NCBI GenBank assembly: GCA_964059195.1
Contig: CAXKWD010000006.1
Span: 134,786,039-134,850,038, forward strand
Reading direction: 5' to 3'
Length of the DNA stretch: 64,000 bases
From: Ectobius pallidus
Taxonomy: Eukaryota > Arthropoda > Insecta > Blattodea > Ectobiidae
A model generated the notes under the pieces. It did not search any database. It was given only the letters and a program-made list of their open reading frames with translations, and had not been told where the DNA came from. Positions 10,874 to 22,481 of the stretch are shown here, one piece after another; position 1 is the stretch's first letter, and each line of letters opens with the position of its first letter. The position numbers were made by a program, and so were the translations under genes.

Positions 10874-12506
10874 ACCCAAATCATCTTTAAATATATTAAT
10901 ATTGATATAAAGCTTTCTCACTAGGTTGATTTCAAGGTAGTCGTCTATAAGGTCTTCCTTTTTAAATTAAAAAAATATAGTCATAAGATTTATTACTAAT
11001 ATTCTTCGAAACATGTACCTAGTTTAGAATGCAACTCTTGCATATTATAACAATATTTAGCAAACTACGCCTTATATTAAGAAAATTTACTAGAATAGGA
11101 ATCCCAGGAAGGTTTCTAATACATTCTTGCATCACGGTTACAAGGGCTGAAATTATATCCATGAAAAAGCTTTCCTACTTACTGCACATCTACTAAGTAC
11201 GTCACTTGTTCCTCGTTTGATTTCGTTGTATTGAAACAAAGATTGTTGAATTTGCATTAGGGCCTTGTAGAAACCTTAATGTCAAGTAAACGCAGGCTCG
11301 GTTTAATATATTGATTACGTTGGGTAATAAACCGCACGGTGATGGAGGATAAGAATAACTTGACGGATGCGAACTGCAAACAGTACCACGCTTGAGTTGA
11401 ATATAAGAATAAAACTCGCTAATGCATTTAGAGGAAACTCGTCACCGCAGGGGAATTTATTATTAAAGCATTTTAAGAAAAGGCAAATAACCCAAAGGGA
11501 AGAAGTGGTGCATTCTTCTGCTTTCTTCCCCCACCCTTGATTCGGTTCTCATGTCTAATGTATTTTTTCAACACACTAACACAATTGAGCGGAGTTTGAA
11601 AAGAGGTTCTTGTAAGCTTAAGAATGAAGTAATCTTTTTATCAAAATCTCTTTGAGTTCTATTGTTATGAGTAAACTTCCAGATCAAACTTGAGACATGA
11701 CTGCTCCAAATGACTTCTAAGAAATTTATGAAAAGAATTGAAGGTTCTTTCATTTGAGCTTTTTATTATTTTCTTTCTAGAAGTTTCCTTTAATGAAATG
11801 CAGACATTACTAGATGGAATGTTTCTCTGTATAGTGTAATTTTGTAGCTAGCGGATTATTCATGTAGCCTAATATATATGCCATTGGAACAGTTTTATTT
11901 CGTTCCATACTCTGGCAGTGGTCGAATGGTGATAGCGGCTCATCACTGTAAGTTACTGGTAACGGCAAGAGGTTCTTTTAACTGCTCGGCAAAAGAAATG
12001 AAGATGGTATATCGTAGCCGAAATGCATCTGAATATTCGACATATCTGGACTCCACTTAGAGAAAATCGGAATTCACGCCAATTTTAAACAAGTGCTCTT
12101 TTAAAGATTGACTAATATTGTTTTAACGTATACTGTATATATTAACGTTTTGTATTTTAGTCGTGAATGCGAAATGTGGATCCACATAAAACGGTTAAGG
12201 CTGTAAGGTTTTGTGTTTTATCAAGATTTTAAACAGATGTTACACCGTTACTGAAAGAATAAGATTCATTAACAAAGGCATTGCTCGAACAAGGAACACT
12301 GATGACTCGAGGTATGCCAAGAGGCCCTAATTTAGGACTGGAGTTCTTTAACGAACCTAAATTCTCATGTCCATGACCAATGGTATAAATCACATCTGTA
12401 GGTTTAATGCTGATATCGTGGCCATGCAAAAAAGACCATGCTGATTATGAACCCGATAGTCTTAAGAGATGAAATTACAAAGCCACGAAGAGATAATAGT
12501 ATAAAA
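10874..12506. other. Interval without recognisable features
   Basis: AT-rich DNA with only short ORFs (61 aa at 11568-11753, 60 aa at 11878-12060) lacking recognisable motifs. I see no repeat ends or TSD-bounded insertions. Confidence 0.5.
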
Positions 12507-12707
12507 TATAAGCATTTTGAGAATATTATAGGAGAAAAATTCCTCCGACACTGGGACTTGAACCCAGGACCTTTGGCTATTCGCGCCAATGCTCTACCAA
12601 CTGAGCTAAGCCGGAGTTCAATTCACAGCGCCAGATGGAACCTCTCTCCTATGACTGATTGCCTTAATCTATGGTTCATGAATGCTTATATATCTATAAG
12701 CATTTTG
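12507..12707 (-). mobile_element. Retroposed unit with a tRNA-like sequence near its 3' end
   Basis: A 13-bp exact TSD (TATAAGCATTTTG at 12507-12519 and 12695-12707) brackets a 175-bp insert. On the minus strand the insert starts with about 78 bp of non-tRNA sequence, followed by a 75-nt tRNA-like cloverleaf and about 22 bp ending near a T5 run. There is no A-rich tail. The tRNA-like part lies downstream rather than at the 5' head, unlike the other SINEs in the window. Confidence 0.75.
12542..12616 (-). pseudogene. tRNA-like sequence (anticodon position reads GAA)
   Basis: The minus strand folds as a cloverleaf. The acceptor stem is CTCCGGC paired with GTCGGAG (one G-U pair), the D arm is GCTC/GAGC, the anticodon stem is TTGGC/GCCAA, and the T arm is CTGGG-TTCAAGT-CCCAG. 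The loop GCGAATA would place GAA (Phe) at 34-36, but position 33 is C instead of the near-universal T. Given this and the TSD around the whole unit, it is more likely the Pol III promoter part of a retroposon than a working tRNA gene. TTTTT follows three bases downstream. Confidence 0.7.
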
Positions 12708-14421
12708 TTTTGTTTGCATTAGTACATCATTTAACTAGCATATATTGGCATTTATTAAGCTAAGAGTATCTTGATTACCATTAGCTAAAGGCGAGTTGCA
12801 AACGACTGGTTTTGTTCGACTATTTAGATTAAATGTTTTAATTTTGAGATTTTAGATTCACTGAAAAAAAGATCACGAGCCCTCCTCGCATCCCCTGGTT
12901 GTAGTAGTTCTTGTCTTCTATGACAGATGGCAGCTTACGGCGTCGGTGAAATAGAAGCTTCCTTTTTTGAAACCAACGGATTTTTGCAACACAAAATGAA
13001 TTCATTTTATTGTGATATTAAAATTAACGCGAGAAAAATTGATTTTATTTTAAATGTAGGCTATTTATAACGCAGTTTTCATCTGTTAAGGTCTCAATAT
13101 CATTCCGTGTTCGATAATAATCGATACTTCACCGATGCCATAATGGAAATCAGTTTCGAAGTGAGTATCTTTATGATACCGTTACATCACACGTATTAAG
13201 AGTATTATGTAGTATGATCCAACAAAAAAAAAATATATATATACATATTTTTATGATCCTTGGCATTTCACCACTGTTATTATCATTATCATTAATATTA
13301 ATATGCTTAAATTCATATTCCAAAGCTTAAAGCACAGTACACTCTGGCAGCTAGCACATTTAATTTAAGCCTTTTCCTACAAAGCAAAAAAGCATTTTAA
13401 ATATTATGAATTACGATAAATGGTTGGTGTTATCCAATTTAATTTTTGCTGCAGGGAGGTAAAGTTTTCAGAATCATGTTATTAACACCGTATGCTACTC
13501 TAGGAAACAAACCACTGCTTCTGGGAACAGTTCATTTATCTCTCTTTAAAATAATATCTCCTCCCTTTTTAAAGGCCAAAGCTTTATATAAATAAGTGAC
13601 GGGATACCCTAGAGGAGTGAAGTATACTGTAAATGTGGAGGAAGGTCTGGAAATATGAAACGCAGAGTGTCGTATTATGTGAAACGTTAGAATACACGTT
13701 CTGCTATTTTTTTCACACGTATTTCTCATCGTTATATAACTGAGCTACCATAGTACTTATTTTGCTGCTTTATGAACGGGAGTTTTGCTTCTGCTTTCTA
13801 TTTAACCTGCACGGTGTATCTATGACAGCATATTTCTCTCCCTCTCTTTCTCGTTCTGTCTGCCATACTTTTCGTCAAATTTATCCACCAAAATCTCATA
13901 CCTTATCTCATTTTCCATATCAATCTTTCATCTCTCTCTCGTTCTCTTTCCTTCTCATACTCCATCTTGTTCTTTCCCTGAGACTCCAGGATTCACAACG
14001 CCTGGGCGAAATTTAATTTTGAGGCTCATTTAAACTAAATTTTGGAGAGAGGTTAAGTAAACGAAAATTTTAGTATAAATATTTATGATAGTAAAATCTT
14101 ATCAATAAATCTGTCGCTCTTGGTGACTCGCTGCGCTGTGGTCGAGGGTCCAGATTCGACTTGGAGCGATATGTTTTTCGCTGTGAAAAATCACTGAAAA
14201 TTTGTTCTTTAGACTTAAACATATAGGCTGACGTCTAATATTATAGACTCATAAAAAACCTCGGCTCTAAATAATTACAACCTTGAGAAAAAAAGTCATT
14301 ATTACTTAAATCGTTACCATCTGCCTTGTTCATTATCACACCGTCGTCATATATCGAAATTAGTGTAAGTAAATAACTATGACTAAGTGGGTTCATATGC
14401 AAAGGTTTCAGCTTAAAGTTC

Positions 14422-14478
<57 letters not shown>

Positions 14479-16239
14479 ATGAAAGGAAAAGATTGTAATA
14501 TATCTAATGATTTTACTTTTACTGCTTCTTCGTGTGATTTAATTCTTTCTTTTATTTCTTCCTTTTACTAGGTGGGTCTGTTTGTTTGTATGGCTATCTT
14601 TCCTCCTATCCATTTTAATTCTTTGCTTGGTTGACCTAAATTCTACAAAAATTCGTTTTCTATTTTCTACGCAATTTAGCTTCTTAAAAGAAGTGGCAAC
14701 ATGAACTTTACTTTCATAGTCAAGGAACTACGACCTACGATCGATGTTAACAGAATTTCCGAAAATAACTTTTTCTACTCAAAGGAGTTAATTTTTTCCC
14801 GGCTCAGAGCCAAATGAAAAGTATATTATTCCAGTTTTTAAAAATGTATCAATAGGTTAATTAATTTAAAACTACCGTAACAGAAAAAGTGTAACTTTTA
14901 ACCCAATGAGAACCGATCCTCCTGAAACACATATCTTATCTAGATTACTGTACGAAATCCTCAAGGTATATGGAACGTGTCCATATGTCATTGGAGAGTC
15001 GGTTTGTCTCCTCAGATGCTACTGTATATTCGTGAATGATAACGATTTCTAATTACAGATTCTAATAGCGAATTGCATGGGATATGACGTAGAACGAAGA
15101 ATGCACATACCAAAATATTGGAGGGCAATGCAATGCGGTAGGTTTTTATTAGTTTTGAAAATAAGTAATAAAGCGTAACAATTATTTAGAAATATATTTT
15201 TGATAGTAGATAATTTTGAAGAAATGAAAAGAGTAGACATAAACTCACAAGCATAATAAATTAAAATTACAATAAAACTATCACAATCTACATAATCTAA
15301 CCTCAGTTAACTAGAAGAAAATTAACCAATTGTTTAACATTTGAGCATGGCAATATCTTCTGAAACTAAGGTGTTAGATTAATTCATCTATGAAGGAGGA
15401 ACATGAAACTATACATTGATTATCAGAAGTATACCTATGTAACAAAGTGGTTACACTGTACCTCGCATTTTTAATGATATGAAACGGAGCGCAGTCAGTC
15501 TCATGAGGACAATAATTAAGAGGCTTTGTTAATGAAGAATTGCGATTGTCAGTACTGGTTGTGAGCATACAGTATGCTGGTCACATGGTTACCAACAAAT
15601 CGAAATACAGGTTTCAAGACGTTCAATTGTCTATGATATTTAGCGCAACAGTGTTTGGAGCATTGTAATTTGATAAAGCATGTCCCTCTTCTGTCTCTTC
15701 TTGTTCTCCTCTTCTCTCTATACATCTCTGTCTCCCTCACATGTAAACGCGCACACACTTTGTGCTTCTTTGAGTCTCTCTCTCTGTATATTTTACATAG
15801 AACACCAGATTGTAACAAATATAGTTAATCCTGTCTTTATGTACTTTCTCAAACTTTCACGAAGAAAATTTTAACGGCTTAGCTTCAGACATAAACTTTA
15901 TAACATTTCTCGCAGAACTTTTCAATGTCTCCAATGAAATTATTAAGTTAAGTTTACTTCGTCAGTAATAAGACAAGTTATTTCGGTGTTGAGAAATTTG
16001 ATTCGCAGAAATTTTGTCTTGTTCCTATTTCCCATAAACCACTGAAATGTGAATTGAATGTAGGCTTTTTTTAATAGACCCTATTAAGAGTAGAACGAAG
16101 AGTCATTCTTTTCATGTATCTTTCAGGTAATTAATTTTTTTGAGGTAATAAATCAGCACTGAGTTCCAATAGGCCTATTAACATAATACCCACAACCACG
16201 TATTAGCCTCTTTAATATAATATAGTCCTATTTTAAATA
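12708..16239. other. Non-coding interval with pyrimidine-rich tracts and a SINE remnant
   Basis: No recognisable gene. CT-rich tracts lie at about 13834-13985 and 15680-15795; they create spurious small ORFs. Positions 14110-14165 resemble a degenerate tRNA-type SINE head, with a B-box-like ggtccagattcgact. The remainder shows nothing distinctive. Confidence 0.5.
14426..14474 (+). repeat. (AG)n microsatellite
   Basis: An uninterrupted AG dinucleotide run of about 49 bp. Confidence 0.97.
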
Positions 16240-16758
16240 TACAGTGGTACCTCGAGATACGAGTGCCCTAACATACGAGTTATTTGAGATACGAGCTGTC
16301 GAGCGAGCGAAGTTTTGTTTTGAAATACGAGCGACATTTGAGATACGAGGAACGGCCAGCTGCGACGCTGCACACGGCCCACCAGTTTACTGCGCCTGCG
16401 CCTCGTGCGTCTCTAGGGCTTGGCGCTTTTTGTGCATTTACATACTTTATCACATTTCTTTTTATAACCATGGGTCCGAAGAAAGTGTAACAAATATGTA
16501 TGTACACTTTATAAAACCAGTTTTTTTCTTTGCATTCTCTTTTATTATGTTTTTATACAATATTTGTCATTTATAAATACATTTTTCTTATTCAAAAACA
16601 CGTAACAAAAACAATTGGGGGTAGCATATTTGGGGCTGGAACGGATTAATGGCATTTCAATTAATTTCAAAGGGGAAAATTGCTTTGAGATACGAGCAAA
16701 TTAACATACGAGCAAGGTTACGGAACGAATTAAACTCGTATCTCGAGGTATCACTGTA
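16240..16758. mobile_element. Tigger/pogo-like non-autonomous DNA transposon (MITE)
   Basis: The terminal inverted repeats are CAGTGGTACCTCGAGATACG at the left (from 16242) and its near reverse complement ending at 16756. They are flanked by TA on both sides (16240-16241 and 16757-16758), as expected for the Tc1/mariner/pogo superfamily. The ends resemble known Tigger-type termini beginning CAGTGGTACC. Internally the word gagatacgag recurs, and the plus strand contains an ATG with MGPKKV then a stop near 16468. That may be the truncated start of a former transposase, but this is inference only. No DDE domain remains. Confidence 0.88.
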
Positions 16759-17066
16759 ATTATGTTATACTACAAAAAACTAGTACATAATTCTCACATT
16801 CCTTAATTAAGTTGTACATGATTTTCTCGACGAATTCGATATCAACTTATAAAATAACGTTATATAACAATTTTTTCAACACAGCATTACCGCAGAAAAA
16901 TTAACCCCTGCATAATAAGCACCCGAGATTCCGGGCTTCTGCTGCAATCTAGTAAGAGCAGATGATGTGGAATGGGGAACATATGTGTAAAGCACCTTTT
17001 AAAAAATGAGGATATGTTGTGGTGTATTATCTTTCAGACAAGCCCATAGTACTTTCTACTTAATAC

Positions 17067-17097
<31 letters not shown>
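17067..17097 (+). repeat. (ATT)n microsatellite
   Basis: About ten perfect ATT/TTA units, followed by a second short run after an interruption. Confidence 0.95.
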
Positions 17098-17469
17098 GAA
17101 ATTATTATTATTATCGACATCGTAATCATAATTTATTGTAATCACATTACAAAAGAAATGAGAGAAAATTTAATATGATTTTGAAAATCGTATCGCATTT
17201 CTACATCTGTCCAGCGTCTTTTCCAGTCAGTTAATTATACTGTCTATAGGACCCAATAGGTTTCGGCATGATTCCCATCTCTGCTTTGGCATGTTTCCTA
17301 AATAAAATATTTTCCCCTTACATATAAGAAATACTTATTTTTATTTTGAGGTTATCGGAGAAAATTACGCAAGGATTGTAACAAAAGTTCTAGATTATCG
17401 AATAATAAGGATAAAGGGGCGCTTGCGAACCAATCCCATTTACCTAAAAGAGTAAAACTCATAACTTAA

Positions 17470-18345
17470 GCCCGGATTTTTATGCACTATCAAACTTAAA
17501 AACATGCATGCATTCATGCACTATCGTATCTGCAAATATGCACAATGAAGGGCGAAACATGCACTATGAGAAATGCGCACTGTACTGCAATATATTTCAA
17601 TTTAAACAATAGGCCTATACGAGCTTTTCCAAATTCTCCTCACTTAAACTCGTGCGTTTATCAGTTAGGACATTCTTGAACGCAGAAAAGGATATTTCTA
17701 CTTCACAAGAAGTAACAGGTGCATACTTAAGAGAAGAAATTTGACTGAGGGTGAGATCGAATTCCATGCCTTTTAAATTTTTTCCACATAATACGTCTTT
17801 CAGTGTTTTCAGAAGTTTAAGATCAGGATTTGAACTAAGTAACTTCTTAAGTATTTCCCTAACTGTCATACCCATTTCTCCACAACACGATTCTAAAGAT
17901 AATTCAACGTCTTCAACAATGGCTAGTGACTGACAAATTGAAGCAGTGAACATTCTGATTAGCAGTTTTCTTTCAATGGAAGGTGGTGGGGGTCGGCATT
18001 TTCTTTTGTATCCTGGTGTATTATATCACTGTTTATTTAGGGTAAACAGTAGTTTGCACTCTCAAATTCATGCAGATGGCAGACTCTGTTTCCAAGTCAA
18101 TCAAATAACAATGGTAATACAATACACTATTTTTACGTTTCTTTGAAAAACCGAGATTTTAGGGAGGCACATTCATAATACGCACAGTTATGCATGGTAA
18201 CTTGATATTATGCACTAAAACCAGAAAATGAGGGTTTATATGCATTAAAAACGTTTGAATATGCTATATTAAACAAAAAAATCCAAAACATGCATTATGC
18301 ATGCATTTTGCCATAAAAAGGCCGAAATATGCAAACATGCACGGA
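17470..18345 (-). mobile_element. hAT transposon remnant
   Basis: This segment contains the hAT transposase relic described below. On both sides it is rich in repeats of tatgcac/atgcat words (17480-17580 and 18180-18345), typical of sub-terminal repeats that bind transposase. I could not define clean terminal inverted repeats or an 8-bp TSD, so the bounds are approximate. Confidence 0.55.
17615..17953 (-). pseudogene. hAT-family transposase C-terminal fragment
   Basis: The minus-strand ORF of 112 aa starts at an ATG and contains LKYAPVTSCEVEISFSAFKN followed by LTDKRTSLSEENLEKLV. This is the hAT dimerisation region (family consensus: hydrophobic-x-x-T/S-x-x-x-E-R-x-F-S, then R-x-x-L-x-x-E-N-L). 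The usual R of the ER-x-FS motif is I here. The catalytic DDE core and the N-terminal zinc finger are absent, so this is a 5'-truncated relic. It could in principle be a domesticated fragment, but nothing in the surroundings supports that. Confidence 0.8.
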
Positions 18346-18711
18346 AAAAATATGGTTATTTGGAATCCTTAAGTCATGTAATGAGTAACTACAAAGTTTG
18401 AGAAGTGTAACCAAAGTATATAAAAACATCCATTTGCATGGAAATCCTGGCTCTACTCATAACCATTTATACGGTATAAATTCTGTAACTATAACATTTT
18501 TTAGTGTTTATTGAAATTATTTGGAAAATATATTATCTATTGCTATTGACGAGAACATTCAGTGTATAGCTGCCTTTGTTTTAACCCTTTCAGACCCTGC
18601 ATCTCTTGTAATGGACGGAAACAAATTTAGATTTTTCTTGAAATAACAATTCATATAAATGTTATTTTGAAAATAATTTTACGGAATGACAGATACATAC
18701 CATAATATAGA

Positions 18712-19035
18712 ATATTGTATAAAGTAAAGTGTTCCCTATACAGGCCATGGAGGCCCAGAGGGTTCCAGAAGTTGTGGCTCCCAGATTTTAGACATTCGGG
18801 ACATTAAGGTGGTAATGTTGTCAGCCTTACGCACCGGTCGCCTTTACCCCCAGAATTGCTCCTGGTACTCATTTCTGTTGGAGGCTGAGTCGACCCCAGG
18901 GCTCTAGTAACACCAGAAGGAGTAGGCCACTTGAAAAACTCCAACGACCTCATCGGGGATCGAACCCGCGACCTTCCCTCCGGTTTGTAGCGCAGCGCCT
19001 CAACCACTACGCTACGACGTATCCCATATTGTATA
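18712..19035 (-). mobile_element. tRNA-headed SINE, family A copy 1
   Basis: A 10-bp TSD (ATATTGTATA) lies at 18712-18721 and 19026-19035. On the minus strand the head reads like a tRNA: an A box around tagcgtagtggttgaggcg and a B box gcgggttcgatcc. A unique body follows, ending in an (ACTTT)-type tail. The same family occurs at 55299-55615 in the opposite orientation. The overlapping 67-aa ORF is an artefact. Confidence 0.93.
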
Positions 19036-20277
19036 ATACACTAAACAAATTGGAGGCCCAAATTCGATTTTTTAAAATTACATAATTTGAGGGTATTTCA
19101 GTCGTAACCTATAATTTAAATAAAAATACAGATTCAAAATTAGTAGGCCTTTCCGAAAGTGTACTAATACTAATAGGGCATGAATACAGATTTCTTGTAG
19201 GGAAGAATTTAGTATCTTTAACACCCTTGAAAAGCTTATTTTACATTTAATTTCTGACTAAAACTTTTCATACTCATTGTATTAATGTCTTTTGTGAAAT
19301 TTTCATCTAACATTGCAGTTGTCACGTACTAACTCCCATACAAACAGTTGTGGAAACGATCGGTTCTTGCTTCGCCTGAGATCATAAATTCTACAATTCA
19401 TAACCATAACACATCTGTCACGGGCTTGCTGTTTTCTCGGATAATAAAATTCTCATAATATTTTCATTCCGTATTCTTTGACTTCGACTACGACTCGAGG
19501 TAGTAAAAAGAACAATCTTATGAGTGTAAGCAGCTGAGTTAGCTTAAATGTTCTCCACTTACGCGATCCTTATTTCCCAAAATAACTGTAATATTCACTA
19601 AGTGAGCTTCGACGATTTAGCTGAGCGATTAGGCGCTTGCCTTCTAGAACGGATTGCTTGTTTGTCAGTATTTTCTGGAATTCTTAGCGGGAACTCTCTT
19701 AAATATATTTCTTAAATAGCTTGACATAAATACACGTTTTGAGGTTCCCTGAAACAAAAAAATACTATTATTCAGAATCATGTAGGCCTATATGTGTCTG
19801 CTAACAGCCTATAGCTCCAGAACGGAAAACAGTATGAAAACAAAATTTTACGTTTGGGTTGAGTACCTTCTGAGGATGTGACACGAAGATTATCGACGAA
19901 TTTATCTTTTTTTAATGAGACTTGACATGAAGAAAAATTCGCTTTCCACAATTTTTTAAAAAACGACTCTAACAATTTTGTTTAAATTTTGTATATGGAG
20001 TGCTTATACTAAGAGCTTAAACTTTTGTTCCGAAAATTTTTTTCGAAAAGAATTCTCTGAAAGGTAGTTTTAAGCCACCCACGCGCTCTTTGCAATATGG
20101 CTTTGTGTTCTATATCAGAATGCAAAGTGAGGAAAATGTATTGGCCATGCTTAAAGTAAAGAAAGTTACGAGAGTTCCTTAGTCAGATTTGATCTGGGTT
20201 GTGTATTCTTCGGAGATGCGATGTGGTAGCGACATTCTTTCCATTTTTACAAACAACTTATATAATATTAGCTTAAA
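19036..20277. other. Interval without genes; possible SINE head remnant
   Basis: Near 19606-19660 a tRNA-like A-box segment (gatttagctgagcgattagg) is present without a B box. The rest shows no recognisable structure. Confidence 0.4.
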
Positions 20278-21125
20278 AGACCCGGCGTCACCCGGGTTTT
20301 GTATTTTGTAATTGGAAATTAGCTTATGAAGGATTTTCAATTTTAAATTCTAGGTCCTTATAAAGGCATTTATAATTTGAAATAGGAAGAACGACTTATT
20401 ACACTCAAACTATTCCCTCAGAAAACGCTTGATATAGTTTTTTATGGCTCATAGAGGATCTAGAATTTTGCATCCCATCGCTTGTACAGCCTGGTAGAGG
20501 TTTAAATAAGAAGAAACAGAAATTCCTGTAACATAAAATTGTAATATCGAGGCGGGAAATTTCCCACTCTTACGTTACCATAAAGCCGTTTTGGGGATGA
20601 AATTAAACAGAAAGCATCACTTTCATACTTTTCTCTCCAAAAACCTGCGATATAATATAATAATATACACATTACCATACCTCGTTTTGTTTTCTCTATG
20701 TCCAGGGTAGAGAAAGTTATGTGATTCCATTATTTTAGTGGATTTCATTCTGTAATATTTATTTATAACATGAATTATTTTGATAACTTCTCTTATTTGT
20801 CAAAAGTGCATTTCATTTTTTTTTTCCAAGCCCACCTGATACCATTTGGCAACAATATATTCTGTGATTTGGAATTGATAATTCTATGTAAAAAGGGATT
20901 AAGTATTTTCAAAAACATTTAATTTTTGGCATTTAGAATCAAAATTTTTCAAAATCCTTTCTTAGTGAGCACCTACATTATGAAACGAAGGTACTGTCAA
21001 AATTCCAAGTCTCTACCTGTTATAGTTTAGGCTGTACGTTGATTCCTGTCATTCAGTCAATCAGTCAGTCAGTCATTCATTCATTCAGTCAGTCAGTCAG
21101 GACAAAGCCTTTTATATATATATAG
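20278..21125. repeat. Unclassified interspersed repeat with GTCA-rich end
   Basis: This begins with agacccggcgtcacccgggt and ends with a run of gtca/ttca units and an alternating TA stretch. From memory, insect genomes contain dispersed repeats that start with a 'cccgg..cccgggt' palindrome and end with cagtcagtcagt...tatatata, but I cannot name the class. No ORF is preserved. Confidence 0.5.
21053..21100 (+). repeat. (GTCA/TTCA)n tetranucleotide repeat
   Basis: A run of gtca and ttca tetramers within the 3' part of the unclassified repeat. Confidence 0.9.
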
Positions 21126-22142
21126 AGATTTTATATAATATTTTATATTAAGAAGCTAACTTTTTATTTGGGCAGAGGAAGTTATGTGACTTTCACATCA
21201 GATTTCTTTCGTTCTAAAACAAGACTCTGAACTGTAGGCCCAACTCATTACTGCACAGGAGATATAGCTTGAAAATAATCCATTTCCCCGGTTAGGAGGA
21301 AAGAAAAGCTTTATGCATTACAACTCTGGTGTCACTCCCGTAAATCGTTTTCTACCCGCAAGGATCAACTTCTGTTGAATTGCATCACGCTTTATTTTTA
21401 TTCCCGTAATTTCAATCTCGCTGCAACGCCAAATAAATATTCATTCGGTTAAATCCATTCCACGTTGGCGATTTCCCCCGTTAATGCAAAAAAGAGCACA
21501 ACAAATAGAGGGACACCATAATTGGATGAATCTACCCTGCTCATAAAAGTTCACATACGTGTTAAGCAGCGAGATATCGGTTTGAAAGCGCCGGCCGCCA
21601 TGTTTGTAATACATTTAAAGTGACTCGTACTCGTTTCTGTTTAATTAAAACTTCACCTGTTTCCTTTTGTCTAATCACAACCACACAAATGAAGCTGTCG
21701 CGGACTGCTTTACCATCACTGCCTAATTCACTGCTACATTATAATGAACTACGTAAAAAATTTAGCAATAGATTAAATTAAGTACGATCTAATTAACCCT
21801 TTAATTTATATTGTACCCTAAGGGATACAGTAGTTTGTCCTGCATTTGTTATAAAATGATAGACGTGAAATTGAAAAAAAATTAAATTGCACAGGCTATA
21901 TTTCATTTGGAAAGAAAATAAATTTTCTTTCATCTATCCCAGCAAACAATGCAGCCATAAAGAGTAAAGCATACCAATAAAACAATAATATTAAGAATAA
22001 AAGACACAATAATAATTATGAATATAAATTTTTCGTACAACTCATTGTTAATTGAATATTTTTAGTACATTCAGTGTCTAAAATTTATGACATACAATTT
22101 TTTTTTCACGATGGAGAGTGAACCTTTAATTAATTTATTTAT
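21126..22142. other. Non-coding interval
   Basis: No ORF or repeat ends seen. The segment 21350-21610 is less AT-rich, lacks transposon signatures, and contains ordered short motifs (for example ccaaataaatattcattcgg). It is the kind of sequence that could be regulatory, but there is no direct evidence. Confidence 0.35.
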
Positions 22143-22481
22143 TTAAGAAGTAAACTAAACTAAACTCCGTGGCGCTACATCCCTGGCGGGACTTGGCCTA
22201 CCACCCGACCGCTGCGTCATCTCCCGTAGGCAGATGGCAGGATTGGGGGGCATGAGGTCAGCATACCGACACCCACGGCCGTTAATGGTGGTTTTCTTGA
22301 CCGGAGCCGCTACTTCTCTATCAAGTAGCTCCTCAGTTTGAATCACGAGGCTGAGTGCACCCCTACCAGACCTCCCTACCTCAGAAAAATCCGAGGAGAT
22401 ACCGGGAATCGAACCCGGGCCGACGGATCTGTAGTCAGCGAGGCTAACCACAAGACCACGCCGGCGGACTTAAGAAGTAAA
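22143..22481 (-). mobile_element. tRNA-headed SINE, family B copy 1 (intact)
   Basis: A perfect 12-bp TSD (TTAAGAAGTAAA) lies at 22143-22154 and 22470-22481. The minus-strand head has an A box (gtggtcttgtggttagcctc) and a B box (gggttcgattcccgg). The body is about 240 bp and the tail is (TTTAG)n. A diverged copy lies at about 50110-50400 and a 3' fragment at about 35268-35345. The 98-aa minus ORF is a by-product. Confidence 0.95.

Noticed and set aside
12542..12616. Functional tRNA-Phe gene
   Set aside because: C at position 33, a G-U pair in the acceptor stem, and a TSD around a larger unit indicate a retroposed tRNA-like sequence.
15549..15874. Arg-rich and Ser/Leu-rich ORFs on opposite strands
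   Set aside because: Products of a CT-rich tract.
16244..16576. 110-aa ORF rich in YE and R residues
   Set aside because: Translation of the repeated gagatacgag motif inside the Tigger-like MITE.
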